Source: Apostichopus californicus (taxonomy: Eukaryota; Echinodermata; Holothuroidea; Aspidochirotida; Stichopodidae). From it: DNA of 20,605 bases. Under the pieces are notes generated by a model that did no database searches, was not told the origin of the DNA, and saw nothing but the letters and a program-made list of their open reading frames with translations. Both the position numbers and the translations under genes were made by a program. The stretch is from NCBI GenBank assembly GCA_020650975.1, contig JAIPMN010040275.1, positions 1 through 20,605 on the forward strand, written 5' to 3'. Numbering within the stretch: position 1 is the first letter of the stretch; the number at the start of each line of letters is the position of its first letter. This document shows, one piece after another, positions 18,201-20,605 of this stretch.

Positions 18201-20538
18201 ATAAGAGCCAGAGTATTCAAAGCTTCTGTAACCATAGGTCTTCAAGCGTGGTTTAGGAACAGTTAAATACAGTTTGTTGGAGGAACAAAGTGTGCGAGTT
18301 GGAATATAAGGCAAGAGAAGTTGTGACAGGTATACAGGCCGTTCCAGATGATGAGCACAAAAGGTGAGAAGAAGTAGTTTATACTGAATTCTGTAGCTGA
18401 TAGGGAGCTAATGGAGTCCCTTCAGAAGTGGAGTGGAAGAGGTATTTAATATCATATCAACACAAGAATATTACTAATGACCAGGATGTACATAATGTAA
18501 TAAGCTGAGGAGGAACGAGCATCACTGGTATTCAAGACGTTCTCCAGTAGCCGAATCATCAACAGTTAAATCACACAAGATACGTTAAAATTTAATGTCT
18601 CATACTTTACTGCAATATCTGTTATATTTGAGGAACTTACCCAATAGCCTGTGTACTAGTCTAAGTCGTCCATCCACATTGCTTGAAAAACCTCTGATTT
18701 ATAAAGGGTCATCTGGTAAAATTGGTAAAGTATTACAGACCTACAACATGTATTTGATAGCAGTGGAGTCTAATGATATACTGTACAACATGTACAACAT
18801 CAGTGGTTGACGCCGGTGCCTTCCAATCATAAGGTCCCCGGTTCAAGTCACTCCAAGATTAATGTATGTCGTCCAGTTACAGAGTTGTTGACAATTGACA
18901 ATTCATAATCATGGACGTTAAATATGAATGTAAGAGACTGACTTCGGTCAGCTTGCAGCTTTGATAAGCCAATGAGGCTTCTTCGCGAGTTCCTGCTTGC
19001 AGTAGGATCTAAATACATACACACATACATGCAGAAATTCATTCTGTGGCTATGGTCTTCCATTGATGAAATTCCACCATATCATTTTGTGTGGAATATA
19101 TTTTAATGTGTGTTCAGTTTATTTTTCCTTAATTCACATTTGTTTTCCTGAAACTCAAAACGGGAGAGGAGAGATGATTAAAATCTTATGACATTTTTTG
19201 CTCCTCTTTCAGGGTAGAATACCGAATTTTCAAGATTATATCTTACCAGCTGGTGAAAGCTGTGAAGAAGACTGCATTGTTGAATGGTAAGTAAACTGGT
19301 TGGATGGTGATAGGGAGGGGTAAGGGGGGGGGGGGGAGAGGTTGTGGTGCTTTAAGGTTCTCAATTTGGTTTGGTCACAGATGTTCACTTTTGTTTCATC
19401 TCATTGGATGCGGTTGTGTCAATCAAACCAGTGTTACCATGTGAGAGGTTGATTGTGTGTATTTTCAATCTCCTAGTTAAAGAGTTCAAACTCCCACATT
19501 CATGAGATGTAAATTTATTCAAGTGTTTGAAAGGCATTGAAGAAGATAAGCAGTGTGGGGGGAAGGATATTCCAGTAGGGTGGTGGGGGCAGTGTGGGGA
19601 GTCATGTTGACAAATCAGCTTGACGCTTTCAGTACAGTAACATTTGTTCCTGACAAGGATTGCATGTTGTTAATTATTAAATACCTAAACTTAAAGTGAA
19701 CAAAAATTGAGAGAAAAAATTGTGTTATTGTTGCAAACTTTTTCATAAATTTCCTGGAAAAACCTAAAGCCACGAATTGGTTTTTTTAACCTAACTTCCT
19801 GCGGTTCCATTTTTTGGAAAACTCTCCATTTGTTTTCCCATCGGTCTATTTACAGGCATCCCAATCGGTATCAGATCATGGCTGGTATCCGTGTGATGGT
19901 GATTTCATCAGCTAAAGAGGTCTTAGAGACATGGAGATCCATCCTCATGGCTGCAGGCAGCGACGTAGTCATTCAGTATTCAAGCACAGAGATCATTAAG
20001 GAGAAAAGTAAGCGGGACTCACGTCTTTTCAAGGTCGTCTTTGGGCAAAAGTTTCGTTAAAATGGGGAATTGTTGCAATCTTCGTTGAACGTACCTCGCC
20101 ACACAGAGTAAAGCACAATTTACAAGTTTTAACTTGTTTTATTCAGATTTTTGTGGCAACTTCTGAATCAAGTTGCAATGGTAATTGTCATGAAGCACTC
20201 TAATACCAGCTACACCCTCCACGGGGCTAACTTAGGTATACAGCTCAGGAGGAGAGGTGGACATGTGACTTGGGGGGGGGCGGGTGGGGGGCGGGATAGA
20301 TATATTTTCACCCTCAAATTCTGATATTTTGCTCTCCTCTTCAACAGACTTTTCCTTCGACTGCGATGTGATAGTCACAGATCCATCGTGTCCAAAAAGT
20401 ATTCTTCGCAGTGCCCGAGAACTCAGCATCCCCGTGGTCTCAGCGGAGTGGTTGTACCAGTGTGTGATCAACGGTAGGAAGGTGGAATACGAGGGAAGTC
20501 ATAGGTACGAATGGGACTACAATGGAGAACATGACTGA
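1..20538 (+). CDS. TP53BP1: TP53BP1 (53BP1) orthologue, 5'-partial, 24 coding exons
   Basis: Spliced gene encoding the DNA-damage scaffold 53BP1. Exons: 1-211, 633-679, 1092-1244, 1805-1859, 2030-2689, 2989-3143, 3910-4009, 4288-4426, 6004-6542, 7533-7774, 8507-8635, 9136-9337, 9789-10484, 11233-11479, 12965-13089, 14540-14621, 14788-14876, 15281-15676, 16311-16493, 16994-17091, 17857-17979, 19213-19286, 19856-20007, 20348-20538. All introns are GT-AG and all junctions keep frame, giving 1695 codons plus stop. Recognised in order: oligomerisation region, Arg-rich GAR-like patch, tandem Tudor, UDR motif, bipartite NLS and two BRCT repeats, which is the human 53BP1 order. In known homologues the nuclear protein binds H4K20me2 and H2AK15ub nucleosomes at double-strand breaks, recruits effectors through phosphorylated SQ/TQ sites and limits end resection. 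The N-terminal ~350 residues lie outside the window. Least certain are the exon 3 acceptor, the exon 6 and 9 donors and the exon 18 donor. Confidence 0.95.
212..632 (+). other. Intron 1 (421 bp)
   Basis: Phase-1 intron. Contains a short (AAT)n microsatellite at about 338-361. No other structure noticed; the small open frames on both strands have no recognisable content. Confidence 0.8.
633..679 (+). CDS. TP53BP1: 53BP1 exon 2 of window (short acidic exon)
   Basis: A 47-nt exon after the acceptor ATTTTCAG, ending at TTTCAG|GTGAGG. It restores an Asp codon across the junction and reads SSKEETKKEEDEEFQ. The acidic peptide ending in FQ resembles the recalled human EEGGEPFQ segment. It enters in phase 1 and leaves in phase 0. 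Confidence 0.75.
680..1091 (+). other. Intron 2 (412 bp)
   Basis: Phase-0 intron. A similar short segment, CTAAATGCCTT(A/G)AAA, appears twice (about 812 and 923). A weak in-frame candidate exon at 803-856 was considered and not adopted. Otherwise nothing recognised. Confidence 0.65.
1092..1244 (+). CDS. TP53BP1: 53BP1 exon 3 of window (Ser/Gln-rich)
   Basis: Phase-0 exon ending at CTTCAG|GTTTAC. The frame opens directly after an in-frame TAG that would form the acceptor GAATAG|G. A second AG giving the same frame ends at 1106 and would drop five residues (VPEWQ). The peptide is Ser-rich with two SQ sites (TSQS, DSQS) and ends in SAPSLQLLQ. The 3' boundary is firm; the 5' boundary is the least certain in the gene. 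Confidence 0.65.
1245..1804 (+). other. Intron 3 (560 bp) with G-rich tract
   Basis: Contains A and T homopolymer runs near 1475-1550 and a G-rich stretch at 1625-1670 with five runs of four or more G, able in principle to form a G-quadruplex on the coding strand. No mobile element recognised. Confidence 0.75.
1805..1859 (+). CDS. TP53BP1: 53BP1 exon 4 of window
   Basis: A 55-nt exon between TTTTTACAG and GTG|GTAAGT. It reads NWQDPNQVDSSQSLIQQR, continuing naturally from LQLLQ, and contains one SSQ site. It enters in phase 0 and leaves in phase 1. Confidence 0.75.
2030..2689 (+). CDS. TP53BP1: 53BP1 exon 5 of window (large disordered exon)
   Basis: A 660-nt exon after a strong pyrimidine tract (TCTCTCCTCTCAG) and before the strong donor TCAG|GTGAGT. 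Its roughly 220 residues are rich in Ser, Thr, Gln, Lys and Glu with no folded domain visible. Several SQ/TQ sites are present (DSQQ, SSQD, LTQSQTE, VSQTG, TSQP). The segment DFRLHLTQSQTETE resembles a recalled human stretch with LHLSLTETQSQ. VSQTGTF is a weak candidate dynein light chain (LC8) anchor. The open frame reaching back to 1951 is intronic, since only the 2030 start keeps frame with exon 4. Confidence 0.88.
2690..2988 (+). other. Intron 5 (299 bp)
   Basis: AT-rich phase-1 intron between strong splice sites. Nothing else recognised. Confidence 0.8.
2989..3143 (+). CDS. TP53BP1: 53BP1 exon 6 of window
   Basis: Acceptor TTTGCAACAG at 2988. Enters in phase 1 and ends in phase 0 at GAGAAA|GTATGA, a weak donor, with a stop two codons further if not spliced. 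The peptide begins GLSFHLNMIKDNSR, resembling human SLQFNLEKP (recalled), and ends with an acidic SEVEEDDQQGKNSEK stretch. Confidence 0.8.
3144..3909 (+). other. Intron 6 (766 bp)
   Basis: Contains an 11-bp inverted repeat (3202-3212 and 3251-3261) and an overlapping segment with a hammerhead-like core, described separately. The remaining ~600 bp is AT-rich without recognisable content. Confidence 0.75.
3202..3277 (+). repeat. Inverted repeat with hammerhead-like core, possible retroelement remnant
   Basis: Arms GCAGGATCTTC (3202-3212) and GAAGATCCTGC (3251-3261) are perfect complements around a 38-nt CTG/AAG-rich spacer. The right arm overlaps CTGAAGA (3249-3255), a 4-bp stem TCCU/AGGA with loop GCT (3256-3266), then CC and GAAAC (3269-3273). 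This resembles the CUGANGA-stem-GAAA core of hammerhead ribozymes carried by Penelope-like and other retroelements. The extra CC between stem and GAAA is not canonical, and stems I and III are not established. It may be a decayed element end or chance. Confidence 0.3.
3910..4009 (+). CDS. TP53BP1: 53BP1 exon 7 of window
   Basis: A 100-nt exon between AAAACCTAG and AACG|GTAATT, phase 0 in and phase 1 out. It encodes a Ser-rich stretch followed by SEQDSIPAETEKEMTFHLN. The end matches the recalled human ETPFHFTLPKEGD motif when joined to exon 8. Confidence 0.85.
4288..4426 (+). CDS. TP53BP1: 53BP1 exon 8 of window
   Basis: A 139-nt exon after GGTTTTTTTAACAG and before CTCA|GTAAGT. It reads VPSKEEIQAIRESPTRKKV and continues to KEEST, then a split Gln codon giving a TQ site with exon 9. 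It leaves in phase 2. A GC-type donor consensus, CAG|GCAAGT, lies inside the exon at about 4367; I see no need for it. Confidence 0.85.
4427..6003 (+). other. Intron 8 (1577 bp), the longest
   Basis: AT-rich phase-2 intron separating exons 8 and 9. I see no mobile element, RNA gene or tandem array. Open frames on either strand are short and show no family resemblance. Confidence 0.75.
6004..6542 (+). CDS. TP53BP1: 53BP1 exon 9 of window (acidic then basic disordered exon)
   Basis: Acceptor TTACTTGCAG at 6003, entering in phase 2 (Gln completed across the junction). The first ~110 codons are acidic and polar. A strongly basic patch follows (KKKGRKRKQRGRG), then SPSRTSKRKFTE, a possible nuclear-localisation or nucleic-acid-binding segment. 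One SQ site (TDSQS). The donor AAAAGA|GTAAAT is moderate, but phase 1 joins exon 10 as an Arg codon. Without splicing the frame would run into the TTCA microsatellite. Confidence 0.87.
6609..6668 (+). repeat. (TTCA)n microsatellite
   Basis: About 15 uninterrupted TTCA units in intron 9, 67 bp after the exon 9 donor. A related imperfect tail (ATGCATACATTCATTC) follows. It is likely length-polymorphic. Confidence 0.97.
7024..7495. mobile_element. Non-autonomous DNA transposon (MITE-like) with TIRs, 472 bp
   Basis: Ends are CAGGGATGTGCCCA (7024-7037) and, read on the opposite strand, TAGGGATGTGCCCA (7495 back to 7482), matching at 13 of 14 bases. Both ends are flanked by the same hexamer AGATCA (7018-7023 and 7496-7501), consistent with a 6-bp target duplication. 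Near the right end a 12-bp motif AGTGCTGGGCGG occurs three times (7397, 7428, 7448), the kind of subterminal repeat that transposases bind. No transposase is encoded. The CAGGG/TAGGG terminus resembles hAT elements, but those usually make 8-bp duplications, so the superfamily is open. It lies in intron 9, close to exon 10. Confidence 0.8.
7397..7459 (+). repeat. Three subterminal copies of AGTGCTGGGCGG
   Basis: Copies at 7397-7408, 7428-7439 and 7448-7459 inside the right end of the transposon, spaced 31 and 20 bp apart. GC-rich against AT-rich surroundings. Likely transposase-binding repeats by analogy with hAT elements. Confidence 0.7.
7533..7774 (+). CDS. TP53BP1: 53BP1 exon 10 of window (basic, Ser-rich)
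   Basis: Acceptor TTTTTTCCTTTCCAAG. The exon reads KSPRSSRRRGASS, then a charged Glu/Lys/Arg stretch, and ends with a (AGT/AGC)-coded poly-Ser run and GHQQ at CAACAG|GTATGG. Phase 1 in, phase 0 out. A DNA transposon end lies only 37 bp upstream of this exon. Confidence 0.88.
7775..8506 (+). other. Intron 10 (732 bp)
   Basis: Phase-0 intron with a short (ATT)n tract near 8180-8196 and a short (CAA)n tract near 8236-8250. Nothing else recognised. Confidence 0.75.
8507..8635 (+). CDS. TP53BP1: 53BP1 exon 11: oligomerisation region
   Basis: A 129-nt phase-0 exon between CCTTTTCCTGCAG and GAACTG|GTAAGT. It reads MEVKYEVVNIHLKVKKVYIR and onward to HTYTKEL. The alternation of hydrophobic and basic residues, the VYIRG segment (human DVYYVDG) and its position directly before the conserved LGD-V-SS stretch fit the 53BP1 oligomerisation domain. 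That domain self-associates the human protein and is needed for stable foci. Identity is low, so this rests mainly on position and pattern. Confidence 0.8.
8636..9135 (+). other. Intron 11 (500 bp)
   Basis: Phase-0 intron between strong splice sites. AT-rich, no element recognised. Confidence 0.75.
9136..9337 (+). CDS. TP53BP1: 53BP1 exon 12 (conserved Ser-rich stretch after oligomerisation region)
   Basis: Acceptor TCTATCTCCAG, donor CACCAG|GTATGC; phase 0 in, phase 1 out. After an acidic PAESSESDEW segment it reads YLGDVSSMGSRSSSNTGSL, which closely matches the recalled human DLGDISSFSSKASSLHRTSSG and is good evidence of orthology outside the folded domains. Confidence 0.9.
9385..9500 (+). 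mobile_element. SINE core fragment
   Basis: The segment TTGTGTCCTTGAGCATGGCA (9404-9423), then TAACCCAGAATTG (9447-9459) and TATGAATGGGGACCTG (9471-9486), parallels the central part of the fuller SINE in intron 15 (TTGTGTCCTTGGGCAAGATG, ACCCAGGGATTAAATGGGTA, CCTG). No tRNA-like head or tail is obvious, so this is a truncated or diverged copy in intron 12. The rest of the intron (9501-9788) shows nothing recognisable. Confidence 0.65.
9789..10484 (+). CDS. TP53BP1: 53BP1 exon 13, largest exon, with GAR-like motif
   Basis: A 696-nt exon from TTCGTTAG to AGTG|GTGAGT, phase 1 at both ends. Encodes about 232 disordered residues. KKSVSPKEGPQT resembles human GKLSPRKGVSQT. Near the C-terminal end SKQTRGRRRRGRRYTRG matches the Gly/Arg-rich GAR motif, which PRMT1 methylates in human 53BP1 and which lies just before the Tudor domain there too. 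Two SQ/TQ sites (VTQG, DSQV). The acceptor has a modest pyrimidine tract. Confidence 0.9.
10485..11232 (+). other. Intron 13 (748 bp)
   Basis: Contains an AT dinucleotide tract at about 10762-10790 and two tandem copies of a ~33-bp segment at 10900-10966, described separately. No mobile element recognised. Confidence 0.75.
10900..10966 (+). repeat. Short tandem repeat with two DR1-like sites
   Basis: Two near-identical segments of about 33 bp. Each carries TGGTCAAAGGTCA (10909-10921 and 10944-10956), a direct repeat of two hexamers spaced by one base. This is the DR1 arrangement recognised by HNF4/RXR-type nuclear receptors. Function is not shown by sequence. Confidence 0.6.
11233..11479 (+). 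CDS. TP53BP1: 53BP1 exon 14: start of tandem Tudor domain
   Basis: Acceptor AAAATTTCAG, donor GACAA|GTGAGT (phase 2). A linker precedes KPGTKVLCKWPQTSFYYPS, aligned without gaps to the human VVAKW...YFYSG strand pair. The Trp corresponds to cage residue W1495 and the second Tyr of FYY to Y1502 (human numbering recalled). The first Tudor repeat continues in exon 15. Confidence 0.93.
11666..11900 (+). repeat. 31-bp minisatellite, about 7.5 copies
   Basis: Seven units starting AG(C/G)(C/T)TAACATGTTGACACAG and ending TTTGAATTAA(A/T), beginning at 11666, 11697, 11728, 11759, 11790, 11821 and 11852, with a decayed partial unit at about 11882-11900. The first six are exactly 31 bp with a few substitutions; the seventh has a deletion. 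It lies in intron 14, which interrupts the first Tudor repeat. Confidence 0.95.
12441..12792 (+). repeat. 176-bp tandem duplication
   Basis: Copy 1 at 12441-12616 and copy 2 at 12617-12792 are head to tail, same length, with about 12 substitutions and no gaps (roughly 93% identity by eye). Both start CAATTGTAT(A/T)AC and include the identical core TTGCAAAACGGATGTTTGAA. No terminal repeats or coding content seen, so a local duplication is more likely than a transposon. Confidence 0.95.
12965..13089 (+). CDS. TP53BP1: 53BP1 exon 15: rest of Tudor 1, start of Tudor 2
   Basis: Acceptor TTTATCGACAG, donor AGTG|GTAAGT. It reads KYLVLYDDMSKREVARANIV, aligned with human KYKLLFDDGYECDV. The Asp that contacts the methylammonium (D1521) is retained and F1519 is Tyr, but Y1523 is Ser (codon 12990-12992). 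GQPVFVTTDKDFVDS then starts the second Tudor fold. Confidence 0.93.
13090..14084 (+). other. Intron 15, part before the SINE
   Basis: About 1 kb of AT-rich intron. A G-rich stretch on the + strand at about 13596-13628 is the only compositional feature. No element or RNA gene recognised. Confidence 0.7.
14085..14397 (+). mobile_element. tRNA-derived SINE, apparently near full length
   Basis: Starts with a tRNA-like head: box A TGGCCAACTGG (14094-14104) and box B GGTTCGATTCC (14138-14148) at normal spacing, with an anticodon-arm-like CGGACTCGTGATCC between. A central part (TTGTGTCCTTGGGCAAGATG) follows, then a tail with GTGAAGCGTTTTGAGACC and AAGCGCTATATGAAAATC, and a terminal (ATT)n run at 14380-14396. 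The tail parallels that of the LINE fragment in intron 21. Box A and B would form an internal RNA polymerase III promoter. Target-site duplications are not clear. Confidence 0.85.
14540..14621 (+). CDS. TP53BP1: 53BP1 exon 16: Tudor 2
   Basis: An 82-nt exon between CATTTTTCAG and AAGAG|GTGAGT, phase 1 in and phase 2 out. It reads AIVVGYFKDLKSKTVGYVVE, equivalent to human SAGVVKGHRKESGELYYSIE, the middle strands of the second Tudor fold. Confidence 0.93.
14788..14876 (+). CDS. TP53BP1: 53BP1 exon 17: end of Tudor 2 and start of UDR
   Basis: An 89-nt exon between CCTTCTTTCAG and CCTAG|GTGAGC. It reads VAKTQVLLNKEQATNLMNS, equivalent to the last strand and C-terminal helix of Tudor 2, then a short Ser-rich linker and DVTL, the first half of the ubiquitin-dependent recruitment motif completed by exon 18. 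Confidence 0.9.
14877..15280 (+). other. Intron 17 (404 bp) within the UDR motif
   Basis: Phase-1 intron that splits the Glu codon of the UDR motif. AT-rich; nothing else recognised. Confidence 0.8.
15281..15676 (+). CDS. TP53BP1: 53BP1 exon 18: UDR motif and nuclear localisation signal
   Basis: Acceptor CAATCCGTTTCAG. The exon begins ENIISGRRSRRVSKK, matching the human UDR core LDNLVEGKRKRRS, which contacts H2AK15ub and the nucleosome acidic patch. Three SQ/TQ sites follow (LSQVGTQETQ), then a Pro-rich run, and VKRRQEEGSKDRDMPARKK, a bipartite nuclear localisation signal in the same place as in human. The donor is GTTG|GTCAGT (phase 1), the only visible donor that keeps frame with exon 19; the open frame continues to a TAA at about 15710. 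Confidence 0.9.
15677..16310 (+). other. Intron 18 (634 bp)
   Basis: Contains a perfect DR1 element, AGGTCAGAGGTCA, at 15761-15773 inside a patch of GTCA repeats, and a C-rich run at about 15934-15948. No mobile element recognised. Confidence 0.7.
15761..15773 (+). promoter_or_regulatory. Perfect DR1 nuclear-receptor-type site
   Basis: AGGTCA-G-AGGTCA, an exact consensus direct repeat with one-base spacing. It sits in intron 18 within a local GTCA-rich patch, so it may be a by-product of simple repetition. No evidence of function from sequence alone. Confidence 0.3.
16311..16493 (+). CDS. TP53BP1: 53BP1 exon 19: linker and first strand of BRCT 1
   Basis: Acceptor TTTGACTTTTACAG, donor CAGAG|GTATTT. 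After a Ser-rich linker it reads RVLFKGYAFLLTQVVK, closely matching human LFLGYAFLLTMA, the first strand and helix of BRCT repeat 1. Phase 1 at both ends. Confidence 0.92.
16494..16993 (+). other. Intron 19 (500 bp)
   Basis: Two C-rich tracts at about 16650-16675 and 16798-16818. Otherwise AT-rich with nothing recognised. Confidence 0.75.
16994..17091 (+). CDS. TP53BP1: 53BP1 exon 20: BRCT 1
   Basis: A 98-nt exon between TTTTAACAG and GCACAG|GTAACC. It reads STPFNKELAKRQIAAGGGTV, then LRDLEKAQ, matching human IPPFNKQYTESQLRAGAGYI. The Gly cluster is the usual BRCT turn. Confidence 0.94.
17092..17856 (+). other. Intron 20 (765 bp)
   Basis: AT-rich intron with a small internal repetition of AATTTACGAGA near 17620-17655. 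No mobile element or RNA gene recognised. Confidence 0.75.
17857..17979 (+). CDS. TP53BP1: 53BP1 exon 21: core of BRCT 1
   Basis: A 123-nt phase-0 exon between CTCTCTCAG and AAAACT|GTGAGT. It reads VFLIADTHCRTKKYLLALAA and then GVPCVSHMWLNESCKT. RTKKY contains the Lys equivalent to human K1814 used in phosphopeptide binding, and W-L-N-E-S-C is the canonical BRCT W-x3-C signature. Confidence 0.96.
18013..18445 (-). mobile_element. 3' fragment of a non-LTR retrotransposon (LINE), antisense to TP53BP1
   Basis: On the minus strand the frame ending at 18096-18098 reads LPISYRIQYKLLLLTFCAHH, then YLSQLLLPYIPTRTL, RLKTYGYRSFEYSGS, YLWNKLPDHIR and STFKSLLKIHLF. This is the typical C-terminal end of reverse transcriptases of CR1/L2-like LINEs. 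An in-frame TAG (18408-18410) replaces the Trp of the usual LHWLP motif, so the copy is dead. The 3' UTR contains GTAAAGCGCCGTGAACAGTG and TTGGCGCTATGTTAG and ends in (ATT)n at 18013-18030, a common invertebrate LINE tail. It is 5'-truncated and lies within intron 21. Confidence 0.88.
18803..19035 (+). mobile_element. tRNA-derived SINE-like element
   Basis: The head has a box A-like TGGTTGACGCCG (18804-18815) and box B GGTTCAAGTCA (18840-18850), with a 24-bp gap holding an anticodon-arm-like CCTTCCAATCATAAGG. A body follows with GACTGACTTCGGTCAG (a small hairpin at 18938-18953) and TGAGGCTTCTTCGCGAG, and a simple tail of ACATAC-type repeats at 19009-19031. It differs in body and tail from the intron 15 SINE, so it would be a second family. 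End points are approximate and no target duplication was identified. Confidence 0.6.
19213..19286 (+). CDS. TP53BP1: 53BP1 exon 22: inter-BRCT linker
   Basis: A 74-nt exon between CTCTTTCAG and GAATG|GTAAGT. It reads GRIPNFQDYILPAGESCEED, then CIVEW with a split Trp. It matches human LQNYRNYLLPAGYSLEEQ followed by RILDW, the end of BRCT 1 and the linker. Confidence 0.95.
19287..19855 (+). other. Intron 22 (569 bp) with G-rich tracts
   Basis: G-rich runs at 19313-19343 (including about 14 consecutive G) and 19556-19600. No mobile element recognised. Confidence 0.75.
19856..20007 (+). CDS. TP53BP1: 53BP1 exon 23: BRCT 2, first half
   Basis: A 152-nt exon between TATTTACAG and AAAA|GTAAGC. It reads IRVMVISSAKEVLETWRSIL and MAAGSDVVIQYSS, matching human [25 protein letters not shown]. 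This is strand 1, helix 1 and strand 2 of the second BRCT repeat. Confidence 0.95.
20008..20347 (+). other. Intron 23 (340 bp) with G-quadruplex motif
   Basis: Phase-1 intron. Bases 20272-20295 form G9-C-GGG-T-G6-C-GGG, four G runs separated by single bases, on the transcribed-sense strand and 52 bp before the final exon. Confidence 0.85.
20348..20538 (+). CDS. TP53BP1: 53BP1 exon 24: BRCT 2, second half, and stop
   Basis: Acceptor CTCTTCAACAG. It reads FDCDVIVTDPSCPKSILRSA and IPVVSAEWLYQCVINGRKV, matching human FDVVVTDPSCPASVLKCA and VVSQEWVIQCLIVG, with the W-x3-C signature of BRCT 2. It ends HRYEWDYNGEHD then TGA at 20536-20538, a few residues from where the human protein stops, so the C-terminus is complete. 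Confidence 0.97.
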
Positions 20539-20605
20539 GGTCATTAGGACTATTTGGGGGATGAGTGGGGGGGAGGGTGAAGTCTCATCAGATGATGGCA
20601 GTCAA
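20539..20605 (+). other. TP53BP1: Start of 3' UTR of TP53BP1
   Basis: 67 bp after the stop codon, containing a G-rich stretch (GGGGG, then GGGGGGGAGGG at about 20567-20577). No AATAAA-type polyadenylation signal falls inside the window, so transcript end and cleavage site are beyond it. Confidence 0.7.

Larger units (their letters stand above)
17980..19212 (+). other. Intron 21 (1233 bp) within BRCT 1
   Basis: Most of it is made of mobile-element remains: the antisense LINE fragment and the SINE-like element. The interval 18446-18802 is AT-rich and unassigned, possibly more of the same insertions. Confidence 0.8.

Noticed and set aside
18099..18445. A host gene on the minus strand
   Set aside because: The sequence is the stereotyped C-terminus of a LINE reverse transcriptase with an in-frame stop and an ATT-repeat tail.
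1..20605. Prokaryotic operon, prophage, CRISPR array or biosynthetic cluster
   Set aside because: Coding is split into short exons with consensus splice sites encoding one conserved metazoan protein; no array of identical repeats with spacers was seen.

Overview
The window is eukaryotic genomic DNA and, as far as I can see, holds one protein-coding gene. It is the 3' part of a TP53BP1 (53BP1) orthologue on the + strand, running from base 1 (already inside the gene) to a TGA at 20536-20538. I assembled 24 coding exons separated by GT-AG introns. Every exon-exon junction keeps the reading frame, and the joined coding length is 5088 nt, or 1695 codons plus stop. The first exon aligns with human 53BP1 at roughly residue 350 (recalled alignment), so the N-terminus, promoter and 5' UTR lie upstream.

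Layout. Exons 1-10 (1-7774) encode a low-complexity Ser/Thr/Glu-rich region with about a dozen SQ/TQ sites and three copies of an F/L-x-F/L-H-L motif. Exons 11-12 (8507-9337) correspond to the oligomerisation region and the conserved Ser-rich stretch after it. Exon 13 (9789-10484) carries a basic Arg/Gly patch like the GAR motif. Exons 14-17 (11233-14876) encode the tandem Tudor domain. The exon 17/18 junction encodes the ubiquitin-dependent recruitment (UDR) motif, and exon 18 carries a bipartite nuclear localisation signal. Exons 19-24 (16311-20538) encode the two BRCT repeats. In characterised homologues these parts act together: oligomerisation, reading of H4K20me2 (Tudor), reading of H2AK15ub (UDR) and BRCT interactions, which concentrate the scaffold at DNA double-strand breaks and bias repair towards end joining.

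Introns. They hold a tRNA-derived SINE in intron 15, a SINE core fragment in intron 12, another SINE-like element in intron 21, and an antisense 3' fragment of a non-LTR retrotransposon with an in-frame stop, also in intron 21. A 472-bp transposon with terminal inverted repeats and a 6-bp target duplication ends 37 bp before exon 10. Intron 14, which splits the first Tudor repeat, holds a 31-bp minisatellite and a 176-bp tandem duplication. There are also several microsatellites and G- or C-rich tracts.

Organism. Introns of 0.2-1.6 kb, AT-rich non-coding DNA, marine-invertebrate-style SINE and LINE tails, and close similarity to vertebrate 53BP1 suggest an invertebrate deuterostome, perhaps an echinoderm. 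The species assignment is inference only. I found no second gene, no functional RNA gene, no prokaryotic feature and no CRISPR array. The most notable points are a Tudor aromatic-cage substitution, the transposon end that may supply a splice branch point, the repeated F/L-x-F/L-H-L motif, and the matching LINE and SINE tails.
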